Shown one piece after another: positions 12,301 through 27,300 of a stretch of DNA of 64,000 nt. The stretch is from Macrosoma leucophasiata. Lineage: Eukaryota > Arthropoda > Insecta > Lepidoptera > Hedylidae. The stretch is from the NCBI GenBank assembly GCA_036365455.1, contig JAWQUS010000027.1, positions 16,046,501-16,110,500 of the forward strand, written 5' to 3'. The notes below the pieces were generated by a model, which did no database searches, had not been told where the DNA came from, and worked only from the letters and a program-made list of their open reading frames with translations. Every line of letters begins with the position of its first letter. Within the stretch, counting starts at the first letter, position 1. Position numbers and translations under genes: made by a program.

Positions 12301-15300
12301 TACCTAGTGTTCCATATATTTCTGGGCCCAGGTCAGAGAATATGTAATAATACATATAGAATGGGCACTTCGACGTCTCACCCAACGTCCTCCCCTCTTA
12401 TGGGCGACGTTTGATATTCTCTACGTGCTACGCACAGAGGTGTACGTGTAAATACACGTCACTGGTTGATGTTTGTGTAATAGAGACCAAATTAAGCGTT
12501 TGTATGGGATTTTGGCGGAGTGTCCGCGGCGTGCCCAGGCGTTAACACCGTACAACCTACGTCATTTTCAAATAATTTGAAATTCGGGAATTTTTAGAAT
12601 TGACAGTAATTGAAGTACCTATACCTATATGATCAAGTAAAAGTTGGGTTAGATTGCTAATTGTCAGATAAATCACAAAATGTACTGTGTTATGGGTTAA
12701 CCAGTAAAAATTTTGCAGGCCCAAAATTACCCGTCTCCTTTGTTGAAATACCTAAAGACTATATGAAACTATCGAAACTGAAATCTTTAACTAACCGATT
12801 GTAAGTGAATAATTCTAGAGTAGCTTATAGTCGGATCTCTATCTTTGTAAGTGCTTTTGTTGATTCAGATAAATTGAGAAAGACAATTTCCAAAGACAAT
12901 GTGACTACGACAGGGAGGTAAGTAAGTAAAGGCTTAAATAACAAAAAAACTCGAAACTTACTAAGGAAAAACTTAGCTCCAAGCCTGTGCACGCACAGAG
13001 GCAGCCACAGCGATGTCGGAATGCAAGCAAGGCCGACGATAAGGGTGTGCGTATATACATTCTGGTCGATAACTTTCTCGCAATCGAAGGGATCATCATT
13101 AGCTTCATCGCTGACGACGATGCCAGAGACGTCGCATACGGAGGCCGAGGTGTTGGGGAAACGGTGCTCGAATTCTTCATAACGATTGAACAACTCGGGG
13201 AACCAGATCATTAGAGTGTAGTAGCTGTAATGAAAAGTTTAAGTGTGAGATTCTAGACCTCTTAGATTAGATTGAATCTCGATCTCGGGGCGACCACTAT
13301 ACCTACTTAGGGTGAGATTCACAGACCGCACCACGACTTTACTTTGAGCAAAGTACGCTTAGAATTGTCAGAAATGTATGGGATTTGACAGTTATAAGTG
13401 TTCACCTCGATCTCAATCTAATGCAAACAGCATAAAGTGTTGAGTTTTTATTTTATTGATATGGTTTTATTTACTTCTATCGTAATTTTTAGTTAGTTCG
13501 CCCGTTGGCGAAGGATTTTTGGGATTGACGTAACATCGTCAATTCGATATGAATATTCATTAGGTACAAAGTTAGATAAGGAGAAAAAAGTTTTGCACAA
13601 AACTATAGTTCTTGAAAGAAAAAAAATTGGATGCAAAATTTAGGCTAAACCGCGTTTTATTAAACTCAGTTCTCAGAGCAAACGGTGAAATCCGACCTTA
13701 GAATATTAAATAACTTCAAAGTATAGGCCTTACCTGGTTGTCAATCCAAACTGGATGAGGCAAGTGAGTATTGTATATTTGAGATAGGGAGCTCTGCAGA
13801 GCGCTTTGGTTTGAGTCCAGATCTCGCTAAAGAGACGCTTCAGGTCCTTGGGCTTGCGCATGCTCAGGCTTCTTACTGACTTCTGAGAGCTTTGGGACGC
13901 CACTGATATGGTACGAACTTTTTCCTTGAGGCTTTTGATCTGGGAAAAGTAACATAATTATTAATTGCGGCTTTGGGCAAGTTGATAATAAAATATTTTC
14001 GAGGTCTAGTTTCTTTCATGAAAATACTATTTTTTATAGTCGTGCCAAGTATATGGCCTCTAAAAGTAATAACAAAACAAAACTACTCTCACAAGAATCG
14101 ACTTCCCAAATTTAACAATTTTGCTTACAAGATTTTGGTGAGACCATCACCAGGTTCAGTGCCCTGCGTACAGAAGCTTCAGAGGTAGGCGAGGGCATTA
14201 TTTTAATCACCCTGAAAACATGTTGCATTAACATAATTTCAACAGCCAGAATCACAGCAAGAGCGAAGGCAGGATTATCTTCCGTGTTCGTCTTGTAGAG
14301 GAACTTTAGGTAGTATCATAAATTCAGGGTTCTCGGGGAGAATGAGAATTCCACGAGTCGCAGGAGAACCTGCACTTATCGTAAAGCGTCTAAGGGTGCC
14401 GCGTATATGGCTTTTTTTGGATACAGAGGCTGATATAAACATATTATCTGCTTACCGGATAGTTATCAGGGTCATCGCCGGTGTTTTGTTTGTAAATGCC
14501 TTTGAGGACCTTGAGGGCGTCGTCGTAGTCACCGCACTCCATCATGAATTTGGGGCTCTCGGGGAAGGAGAAGAGCCAGAAGCCGAGCAGGAGGGAGGGA
14601 ACACCGCACGCGGCCACGAACCAGTTCCATGAGTCGTACGAGAAGCTGCCGTTTTCGATACGGATACCCGTGATGGGGATGATGCCCCACGCTATCACTG
14701 TGCAGAAGTTTATAATTCATTATGACTTGGCTACAAAAGTTACATACATATAGTTGAAATCTGTTTTGTGGCTGGTAGATATAATTAATGCTGTTAGTTT
14801 TGTCGAATTGAATTGAATGTTTAAATTTGGCTTAAATCATTGTACCTATCCTTAGTGGATTTACGAAACAAGACGATCTATCCAAAAATAAACATAGTTA
14901 CGGTAGGTATTCCTGTCTTTTATCTTGAACATTGTAGGTATGTATGGTAGGTAGGTATCTCAGAAATGTTATTCTAAATACATATAACTATGACGGAAGC
15001 TGTATTCAGATTATAATATATGAGTACGTAACAGTATTTTTTATTTTAAAAATTTTAATTGTTTAGATGATTTGGTACAATATATTAAAATTGAAACTCC
15101 AGTGATATTTAGTGATTGTAGAGCTTCAGTAGAGCAGCTCAAGAATATAGGCATCTTTAATTGAGCAATGTAAGATTTTTCTACGGTGTTGACCATCTAA
15201 GTACTCGTAGGTAGGATAATTGGATATTGCGTTTAATAAGGATTGGCTCCCATGTACGTATAGGAACGAAATAAAGAATTAAGTACATACGTGGCAGTAT

Positions 15301-18300
15301 GATGACACCCAGAGTCCAGAACATTTCCATCCAGCAGAGAATCTTCTCTCTGTATTTGGTTTGTTGGAATTCGCCCAAGTAGGGGAAGCAGATACCCATA
15401 GCGCCCGCGACCCTGCAAATGAAATAAAGATTAAAAAATTCATATCACTTTTCACGAACGCTGCAAGGAGCTTAAATATAAATGTATCAAATATTTACTG
15501 AAATAAAAAGACTGCTTACTTATTTGAACATAAAAATAATAAAAGATCCTAATCACAACGTACTGACCTATAAATTCTCTAATAACTAATATTTTCTTCC
15601 AAACAACGAAGTTATACTTAATTATAGGTACATTACAATGGTCCCCGACGCCGCTGAGAAACATCCGCACGTTTTTTTTAATGGGTTGCGTTGACGTGTC
15701 GGCCGAGGATAGCATTGTTTCGCTCGAGTCGAAGATCTAATGTTTTTTACGGTGCAAATAGCACACGACAATTGTATATTGATTGGCTGCATCACGGGTC
15801 ACATGCATTACCTATAGGACAGTCTGTGCTTTCGACCACCCGAGAATTTGTTAGATTTAAATAAGACAGTAGGTTGTTTAGATCAAGGCGATGTTTGTCT
15901 AAAATGTTAATCTTATTTTTAAATCTGTCCATTCGAAAATCACAAGTAATTTAATAAGGTTCTACGAAAGTTGTACTCTTCTAATTGTACCTACCTACCT
16001 ATATGTCTTATCCTCCCTGAAGTGAAGTACCTAGATAACGACCGTCTTGAGTCGAGTCGCCAACATACGTTAGGTATATACAAAGAACAATGCACACTTA
16101 CGCGAAACCGTTGACAAATCGGCAGGCCATGAACACCGGCAGGATTTGGACGAAAGAGGAGACGATGCCGATGCTTCCGTCGATGAGCAGTGTTGACACC
16201 AACACTATTTTGCGGCCCTTCGTGTCAGCCAGGCAACCCCAGAAGTAGGAGCCGAGCACCATGCCTACGATTGGAGCAGGAATTCATAAAGATTATCTGC
16301 ACAACCTTAATCGTCGATCAGTGCGTACAGTAGATGCGCGCAAGATTTAAATGTCACTGACAATAAGTGAAGATGCCTGATGCGAATACTTTGCGCCAGT
16401 CTCTTAGTTCGTAACGACTGACGACGAGTTTCAATTGCCCTAATCGCGTATCCCTTCTGTAATATCAAGTTACCTTCTTCGCAGTCAGTTGTAACTAACT
16501 TAACGGACGCATTTAAGTTTTACACGTAGGTACTGTAATTATACCGTATGGGAACTGTGGCAAATTTAGTGACCCCTGGGCCAATAAAAAGCAAGTGCCC
16601 GAGCCTAACTATGGTGGCGGGTACGAGTAGGTTATATTCCTTCGTTCAGTGACCGCAAGTTCGATGTTGATCCGGCGGGCTTGGACTCGATCGGATCGGC
16701 AAAAGTATTATTGAGTTTTTATTGTGAGGAAAGCCTGATTTCTGTGTGTAGGAGAGCACGTAAGTCGACAGTCCTGCGCCTGATGGTTATGAGAGTGGAG
16801 GAATAGAGAGTGTGACTGTGTTCGCAAACACATTCACAGTCAATAATATCATTAGAACTTGGGAATATATTTGGCTAGTCTCCTTTGAGATTGGTCACCG
16901 TGACAAAAAGGAAGAATACTATTTTCTTCATTATAAATAGGTAAAGTCCAAGAGGGAACGGGGCCGGGGAAGAACTTGGGCCCTTAGAGTTGGGGACCCA
17001 TGACATTATGCCCGTCATACCTACCACCCTATTGTTGTCGACAATCGATTGTCTTGCGACTGTCTCCCAGTTACACCTTATGATTATAACTATACATAGT
17101 AAGGAAATGCTGGGCATAATTAACTTCGCTTCCAACACACTAAACGAAGTAGGTTTATAACTGCATCTAGTACTAGGTATTTCAATTTCTCGAGAAATAT
17201 AAATAAGGTCAGAAAAATGTTAAATATCTATTTATTTAAATGTGTTGCAACGACAATGATGAGTCAAAACTCATCATCAGTCATTTTTCCAACTATTAAG
17301 TAATGCAACGTGCTTTATCGGTCTAGAATCACGGATACTGAACTACTGAGTTTAACGTGTTATAATTTACAGTTAACACGAGAAAAATGAGATAGTGTGT
17401 GTCTTGGGAGTTGGTATAAGTAGTAGGTACGTATAGATTACTCTGGTTACTGAAAGATGTTGTCTTTGCTCACGGGCGGCTCTAGCTCGTTTATCGCCCG
17501 TGTGCAATGTAACCCTGGCGCCCCCTAGGCCTGACTGACCCCCCCCCCCCCCCCCCTCCCCCACGCGGCTATAACTATTAACTTTTCCGTCGTAACAAGA
17601 AAGTTTTTCATATTCCAACAAGCTATTTTATAAGTAGTAGGTATAGCTTACAGTCTTTGATTATATACACGTCTAGATAGAGCATCTAAGTTCATAAGCG
17701 TCCAAAAAAATATCAGATAACTGTTGGCTCATAACTTCGTTCCGCTCGCTCAGTAGCGATCACAGAGTACTTAACAATTAATATCTTTCCCTATCACTAC
17801 ACTTTTGAAGATGGTTTAAATTTACATTGGGACTCCATAAGGGGTGTTGAGAACGGCGAAACCAGTGAAAACATCTGCCGAGTTCATTACATATAATGGT
17901 TAGCAGACTTAGTGACTTAGGTTATTTAGGCGACGATACGCCGATACACATGATGCAGTAAACATACCTAACATAGGTGCTGCTGTGAGCCAGCCTTTGT
18001 CCGCGGATGTCATCCGAAAGTCGCATGTTGCCGCGGGCAGGACGAACGACACGATGGTGATGCCGATAGCTGTGTTGGCGTAAATCAAACCAGTGATGGC
18101 CAACAAGCAAAAGTGGAATCGTCCGAAACCTGCAAATGACACATTTCAATTTATTTAGGGATCTATTATATATCCATATCGTTGTCTGAAGGGATAGACC
18201 AAGCAAAATGAATGCGTCTAAGTACCAAGTTTAAGTTTTTCAAGAACGCATTACCAGATTTATCTAAATTGCATAAAATCATTTATGTGATAGGTGGTTA

Positions 18301-21300
18301 GTGTAGGAAATGTCGTCTTTCGAAGACAAAATCCGATCTTTAATTTTTTCATACATTAATGGTGTCAAACAAGCATGCGGTTCACAGTGATGGTAAGTCA
18401 TTACTACAACTTGTCTACATCTACACAAAACCCGAAGGTCAAAATGCAGATGCGTTTCTACCCTTGAGGCCTAAATTGTTATGTCACTGTGAAAGGATAA
18501 AGGGTCATAATATATTAACACTGAATCACTTTTGTCGATTAATCACTAAACACAGAGCGACTGTAGTTTGAATAATAAAATAACATTGTGCCTTTACATA
18601 TTGGATAATTAATAGGTAACAATCTCATTACGTACCCATCAAATCCAACGAAAGAATGCATGTAAACGAAATCACATTAAAATTATTTGAACGTTATCCA
18701 AATGCACTTTCGATTTTAGGAATATTGGCACAAGTTACAAGTATTGAAAAAAAAAACACACTCACCCGTAGCCGATATCGCTGCCTCGAAGTCCGCTCCA
18801 TGTTCCAAGAAGTCTAAACCTGTAATAAATTAAGCATAACACATGATTATTTTAATTGATCTACAATAAAATTACAACAAGACGAAACGTCGGCAAATAA
18901 AATTTACTTAACTACCAAAACGGGACGGTGTCTTTTCCTAGTTATTTCCAATGTCATAATATTTCGTATACCTATTTTAAGTGAAATGATGCACTGGTCA
19001 CATAGATTTTAATTTTATTAAACCTTTTTTAAAATAGCTAATTCACAGTTCACAGATTATCCGTCCTAATTAGACTTATTATATGAAAGTTTTGTACCTA
19101 CTAAGACACTTCATTCTAAAATAACTAAAATATTCGTAATTGGCACGATATCTTATTGTGTCACGTTTCTCGACAATCGACAAGAAATCATGCGAGATCC
19201 TCGCGTTGTCTTGCCAAATACAACTATATCGTTATTAAAATAAAGTCGAAAGTATCACATTTAAAATGTTGTTATGCGCTGTTGTGCATGTAAGCAGAAA
19301 GGAAAAATATGTTTTGAAGCGTTATGCGGTCAAATATATTACTACCCGCGTTTACCATGACTTCATGTCATAAGGTAATTTTGTAAATATCCATAGAATT
19401 TAATAAATAATTTATATTATGTGGCATTTTATTAAGCAAATTGAGGGGGGGGGGTTGTTGTGGAGGGGGAGGGGTTGAAAATACCGATATTTTACGTGAC
19501 GTAATTAATGAACGGTCCCTGAGGTAGGTAGTTAGCTACACGTTTCTTAAGTGCAAGGTGCGTAGCAAAAAGATGCCCATAAAATAATGAACGTTCCGAC
19601 GCAAAGGGTAAAAACGGGACCCTATTAGGTACTAAGATGCCGCTGTAAGGTCCGTCTGTCTGTTCGTCAGTTACCAGGCTGTATTTCATGAAACGTGGTA
19701 GATAGCAGTTGAAAATTTCACAGATAATGTATTTCTGTTATCGCGAAAGCAAAACACTAAACTCCCATACAGCAAACGTGATTTTGTGACGTGGCCTACC
19801 TTAATTAAAAGCATTGACATAACTTTACCTAATTTAAGTACCTATCCAAAATTGCTTTGCAGGGGTACCTATTATTGAATGAATCTTTATTTTTTTTACT
19901 AAGGGAAACTGATAAACTAATGTGACATTGACCTACCAACATTATGCGTCGCTAGATTAGGCGGCTGTAGCACCTTACTTGCAGATCAAAGATTATCAAA
20001 ATGTATAGACTTTCGGTATCATAGTTTGATACGGAGGTTTTAAGTATTTGTTTATTTTGTTTAGAACGTACCGAATGATAATTCAGCGAACAACTTAACG
20101 TTTGATAGCGTCGTCTTTGAAGTATTGATTCATACAACTCGCTTATCATTTAAGAGTTACCTAGTTGTTTTGTGATGTTGGTTTTCCATAAAGATTTTGT
20201 TTTACACTTTTGCTTGTTTGTTGCATGTTTTTAAGAGAAAATTTGACATCAGAAAACTGTACACTATGGTGGTATTATTTAAGCAATCTTTACCATACAA
20301 CATGATTGATAGAAAAAAAACAACGGGTTGTACTCTGGGAGTGTTAGCAGTAGTGAAAACTTGAATGTTAACGTAGTGCATTTTTTGTTTTGCTGGATCA
20401 CCACCACCACCAACGCCACCAACGCCATAAACGCCACCAACACCACCAACGCCACCAAAGTCACCAAAGCCACGAACACAACCACCACCACCATTAAAAA
20501 AATCAAACGTACCTGTGCTTTCTATCTAACATCAAAAGGTAAGGAGTTCAAAGGCTTCGTTCATAAGCGTATTTTGTATTTTATTATTTTAAATATATTT
20601 TTAGGACATGGTCTAAAATTGTTATTAAGTACTTTTTAATATTTACTCGCTGTTAACAAAAACGTTCTGGAAAGACTTAGGTATATTTTCATTATTGTGT
20701 TTTAATATATTTCAACATTTCATATACCTATTAATATTTCATAATACCTACGTACACATTTTTTATTTATTTGTACATAATAATTTTAACGTGTTATAAG
20801 TGCTACTAGTAAGGCAACCGAAGCAAATCGTTTTTAGGGTTCCGTACTAAAAGTGCAAAAACTGGACTCTATTACCTACTAAGACTCCGCTGCCCGTCAG
20901 TCTGTCAGTGTGCCTGTCACCAGCATATAGCAACACAGGCAGGCCACCGGCTGCCGCGGCGGACCGGGGGGGAGTAGCCGTAGCCTTTATTTCCGATGCA
21001 AGACAGTCTGTCATTTTTGCGAGAGGAACTACGTGTGATACACACACACACACTACAAACAACTCGCACTTGGCTGGTTTTTACTATTTGAGCGAGACAT
21101 ATAACGAGGATAATTATAACAAATTTCATAAGCCTTTCAATGAAAGTCAATACACTAAAATAAAACGAGTTCTGTACAAATAATTCGTACACTATTACAG
21201 TGTCAACTTGACTGTAGACTGTAGACAACTTCCAACTTATCTTATCTTTAATAATGAAAATATGAGCGGTAGCGTTATTTGCTAGAACTGTCGTGCGATT

Positions 21301-24300
21301 AATCAATTTTGTAATGAATAGGAGATGAAGGGTTTTACCGTTGTAAACACATCACCGGTTGACATGACTAAATATTGAATCCCGCTTTATCAGAGCGAGT
21401 GTGTGCACACGGCTTTATGGAGACAAATAATAGTGACAGTGACACGGTCATTTTATGGCATTGTGAGAAATTCAAGGATATTCACATTTTTTTTTGTAAC
21501 TTTAAAAAAATGCCATAAAGTGGCAAACGTGCATAGAGTTCCCAGGTTTTCGCGAGCTGCACTGATTGAAATAAAACTTGATTTTCGGATTCATCTCGCG
21601 TTTATATGTATGTTACTTAGGACAGTAAAAACTGAGTGTCTGTAGTCTGTACATTAAATCTTTACCCCAACAACTGATACCGATTAAATAAGAGTAACAG
21701 AAAATAAAAAAAACAATTTTAGATTTTTTTATTTTTTTCTGTCTGTATGTCTGTCTGTCTGTTTATCTGTCAGGTACGATATAATAATTTGTTTTACAAA
21801 TCGGTTAAGGGAAATAAATTATGGCCAATTGTAAATTTACTTCAAGCACTGCTTCAAAACTTTTAAACACGGCGTTAGTGGCGTTGATGGCGATTGTGGG
21901 GTTGATGGCATTAGTGGCGTTGCTGGCATTAGTTGTGGCGGTGGTGGTGGCGTTAGTGGCATTAGTAGCGTTGGTGCCGTTAGTGGCGTTGGTGGCGTTG
22001 GTGTCATGGGTGGCTTTGGTAGCGTTAGTCTAATATCGTGTACAGAGAAGTAAGATTGTTAACATTAATGTAAACAATTTTTTTAACCATCCATAATTAT
22101 TTTCGTATTATCCAAAATTAACCAAAAGATATTTTATCCAAAAAGTGCTTCCCAAAGTCACTATTCGACGCGAAGTCGCAAGCATAGCTAGATTTTTTTA
22201 AACAATCATTTTAGTTAAATTAAATACACATTTACATTGGTTACTTACAGTTGGTTAGTAAACATTTACATGAAATCAGAGATTTAAATGTAGGTACGAG
22301 TTCGTATCTAGTTACGTTGCCACTCTTGAAGTCTAAGGTATGATGCAGGTATATGCCGGAAATTGAACGAAAATACGCTGATACGCATACAAATTTTGAA
22401 CAATTTTGACGTTACTTAGATAAGACACAATACCTAGGTAACTTTTTTTTAAAATTTTATGGCATCGCTTGTAATGCGTATTGCCAGTGTCAAGTAAAAC
22501 GATATTTTGTATTCGTAATAAGGTAAAAGTCAGAGTCAGTCAGTCAATTTATCAGTCCATCAGTCAGAGACACAGTAATTCGAGTAAAGCGATGGCTACT
22601 TTATCAGAACATTTACAATGAAGTTTTGGAGGCAACCCGAAAGAACGTGTTTTCGTACTGTTATTCTATTTCACTATACACGAGCACTGTAATAAGACTA
22701 TATCCAACAAAATGCCACCTTTAACTTTATTAAATATAACTCAAAAATACACCAAGAAAATGAAATAAAATAGGAGCACCACACGCATCTTTCAAGGTTC
22801 CCGCCAAAACTCCTAGGCACAGGGTGATCTGTGCTCCTAGCATAGAATGGCTCCTAGGTATCGTTATTGGTGAACATTTCGGAGACACTTTTCATGACTG
22901 GATATGTTGGTATACAATCAATATATATTTTTTTTAAGTTTTTGGCTCATAAAACAAGAAGGTAGTTTGAAAAAGAGGTCAAATATATTCAATTAACGTG
23001 TAGAGACGAACCTTAGCTTCATCTACACGTTCATTATTAATTACGGTTGCACCACACTAATGATTAAAATTTTGTCAATTTTAACAATAACAGTAACATT
23101 AACTTTAGCAGTGACTGCGAAATGCATTGCACAAATGTATTGTTTGGCATGAGTAGTTAAAGTATTCGTGGTTGAAGTTATCTCTATATAATATCTCTCC
23201 ACCAACCCACATTGGAGCAGCGTGGTGGAGTAAGCTCCAGGCCTCCCTCTCAGCAGTGGGACGTATCAAGGGTTGCCATTATTATTACCAGTAATACGAG
23301 TATAAAGTTATCAGTTTACACAGGGTGACAGATATCTATCGTCAACATCTGACAGATCAATTGAGGTTTATCTTAACCACGGAATGGATGTGATCTTAAC
23401 ACTAACCAGCTTAGATCGCTAATAAATCACATCCATGCGAAGTCAGCGCGGGTTGCTAGTGATTAAGGTGGCCAACTTTCTGAAAATAGCATACGGGACT
23501 TTTTGTGGATAGATAGGGTATGGTGAATGCGAAGTATGAAATTTTGTCAGTATACGTACAAAATTACATAAAAACACAAAACTTACAAACTTAGTACAAA
23601 TGGAACAAAGCGATCACATACACACACACACGCAAACCGCTGTTGTTTGCATGCGTGTGTGGGTGTAGTGGAGAGTGTGTGTTTTATGTGTGTGTGTGTG
23701 ACTGTGTGGTTGTGAAATAGATTGAAAAAAAATAGTCATGGTGGGTACGTCAATGCATCGAATGCGGGACATGCGGGACGCATCCAATGTATTGCGGGAC
23801 TATTTTATTAATTCTTGCAAAGCGGGATTACATCCAGCATTACGGGACGGTCCTGCAGAATCCGGGACGGTTGGCCGCCTTACTAGTGATTAATATTTTA
23901 TCAAATACCTATACACATAGCAATGTGAAAAATGCAAGCAGTGACATTGTGGCCGCGTGAAGGTTGGCTTACCCTTATGGCAGATATGCATTATGGAATT
24001 CATAACGGATGCTAAGCGTATACCAGCATGTTATATTTATAGCTTACTGCTAATTATTGACATGGATGGAATAATAAATCACAAGTGTATTTGATATTTT
24101 TAGATTTTCTTAGATCCGTAATTTCCGGTTTAGGCGCAACGGCTAAGATCTTATCTGGGTCAACGCACCATGATTGAAACCTTTAGTCATTATTTACCTA
24201 CTTAAAATTATCTATACCTACTGAATTATTAAGGTGTTTATTTTTACGGGTAAGCATCTAATTTCAACAAACGAAATAGGTACCTACTTTCCCTCAGTAT

Positions 24301-27300
24301 TTTCCATAAACGAATAATGTGTGTTTAAAAACGAAGCACTGTCAAAATCTTCATGGATAAGTCTATTAAACATATTTATTTTATTATTAATCAATGTACC
24401 TACTAAATATTACAAAACGTAACTCACGCCTGTGATCTCCGAAGGGGTAAGTAGGCAGAGGTAAATGGGCGACGGTTGGTATTTTGTACGCACACAGGTG
24501 CACGTGTTGGAGGTGGTATAGAGTGGACTGTATTATAATGTACTTTAAATAAAAGGTAATTTAAAGTTATACTATGTATTTTACTGGTACAAGATATGTC
24601 TTCAGAAAGAGCCGTGGTGAGAGAATGTTACAATGCAAAATATAAAAAAGATTGAAGAATTGACCGAATGATCGAACAACAATCGTGGTTGGTCGTCTTC
24701 GTCATCGACGTCGGTGTCGTCACGCCTCACGATTCGACGACACGACATCGGTGGGGCCCGCCTCCACCAATCAAGCATACTGAACGATTGCTTGACAGCA
24801 CGTGTAAATACACGTCACTGATTGATGTCGGCGTAAAAGAGACCAAATTAAGCGTTTTATGGAATTTTGGCGGAGTGTCCGCGGTGTGCCTTCGGTTTCC
24901 CGCGACCTGTGGGCCAAGTTGCTCTATGATTTTTTAAGTAAATTACCTATAATCCCTTTTTTTTCCTATCATTTAATTATTTCTTATACTTATTACCTAG
25001 TCCTTTAGGCCAAGGATTATCCGAGCTTTACCTTGACCGGACTCATGACAGATTTAACTACCTACGTGTTTAGAGTCCGCTAAATGTCGGTGTCTCTACC
25101 GCAAGAGCAAGTACCTACTTTGCACAATAGTCCATTTGTTAAGTAATTTAGAAAAGGTAAGTACAAGAATTAGTTAACAAAGCATAATGCAGAATATTAG
25201 AAGAAAATTAGAAGACTGCGTTTATTTTCTTTATCAAGTCTCAAGTCTTCAAACCAGAATTCCCCGAAAAGAGGCAGTTCCGGGTTAGCCCCTTAGCAAA
25301 TAAAAGCAATTGCTTAGGGCATCAAGTTGTAGGGGGTCTAGAGAATAATGTGTTTATATAAGTAGTACCGTAGATATAAAATTGTGGTGGTACCTAGTCG
25401 TTCGACTGTTTTAAGAAAGAAAATGTTAAATTTCTTCAAAATTCGTTAATTTTTCGATAACTATTCGTAGTTAACATTAAAATTAAATGTGTGTAAAATT
25501 TAAGCATCCGTTAGAAGAACGATCCGTTATTTATTTTATAGTGATCCAAGTTACATGAAACTCCTCATACTTTTCCACTAAACCAGGATATACAATGTAA
25601 CATTACGTCATGTTAGTTTTAAAAATAAGTCATAGCTAAGATAATAAATCATGTGACAAATCGTTTTCTTCAAGCTTAATCAGTAATTTATTGTAAATTA
25701 CAATGCTTTTGAAGTTTAAATACTTATAATGATTGCCATTGTAAGAAATTCTATCTGTGAAATATGTTAGAATAAGTTGTCACGAAATGCCTTTTATTTT
25801 AAAGACTGATTTTTGTATTTTAAACATTTAACGTCAATTTCCGTGAATGCACTTTTGCAAAGATAATTTTTAATTTTTATGTATTTTTTTGATCGACAGA
25901 TAGCATTAATAACGCGCGGTACATATCATTGTGAATATATTTAGGCTATACTTAAATTGTCTTAGATATAGGTAGGTTACATTTCCTACAATTAGATTCA
26001 GGATTCCATTCATATTTTATTAATGGTTGTAGAGCTCTTGTGATGTACTGTCTCTGCTTACCGCTTAATCGTGGTGTTCAGGGCTGTCGTGTTACGGTCA
26101 GATGGTAATGTATGACCTCGTAATTTAGGCCGAGCCTAGAAATCCATCGTGGACTTAATCTACCTACTACAAAGCTCGTGGGGGTAGGCACCACAGCATT
26201 ACCTAATATACTTGCGGCGAAATGGTAGTGCTCAGCACGATCGTGTTCCGGTCGGTGGTAATGTACGGTCCTGTAATTGCTGCCACAGAGGCATAACACC
26301 TTAGGCCTCAGGATTTGTATCGCATCTGCATTTTGACCTTGGTCTTAGTGTGGGTGTCTATAGGCTGCAGGCGTCACTTAACATCAATGTGGACTGCATG
26401 CTTGTTTTCCACTTCTATTACATAAAAAAACTTATGAAAATGTAGGTATCAGAGTTTTACAACCAGTAAAGCTGCGCAAAATATATAAAACAGAAGAAAA
26501 AAATACCTATTCGTATCTATTGTAAAGGTAACCTAAACATTTTGGTATCATCACAGTCTAAAGAACGTATTATGTTTGCTTATACTGTGGCATCATACAG
26601 TGTCTATTATATAGACACTTTTGCTACTGACATTACTTCAATAGTTGAGACAATAAATTTAATGTACGCTTTATCGGAAGCTATTAATAGCATACTTGTA
26701 ATGATTGTTTAAGCGATGTCATTATTACTCACGTACGATTTTGCATTTTTCGATTGTTATATTTATTTTGTACTAGCAGCCCGTCCCGGCTTCGCCCGCG
26801 CTGCTCCGCTCCTATTAGTCATGGCGTGATGATATATAGCCTATAGCCTTCCTCGATAAATGGGCTACCTAACACTGGAAAAACTTTTCAAATTGGATCA
26901 GTAGTTCCTGAGATTAGCGCGTTCAAGAAAACAAACAAACTTTTGAGCTTTATAATATTAGTAGGTATAGATTCACGCCAAGTCCTTTTACGGGGTAGGA
27001 AAATAATGTAGAGCGCCGGATATCCCGGTCCTGACACACCTCCCGTGCTTCTTCTACATTCATCATTCTGGCTGGTACTACCCCTAACTTATAAAAAAAA
27101 TACCGACGTCAAAAACAAATAATTGCAACATTGGAAAGTAAAAAATAACAAAAATGTAATTAGTCATGTAATAGCTAGAGTTTTCGGTTCCAGTTAAATT
27201 GTAATATAGGGTCTCGTAATTTTTGACATTTTCTGGCACAAAGAGAATTCGTGCATAAATCCCAGAAGTGCCAACTAAAAACACCGTAACTTTACCTAAA

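Noticed and set aside
20917..21306. 129-codon minus-strand open frame
   Set aside because: Overlaps family F and hairpin repeat sequence and lacks protein-like composition or splice context.
21821..22033. Val/Ala/Leu repeat protein frame
   Set aside because: Pure by-product of the 9-bp minisatellite unit; no start context, no conservation expected.
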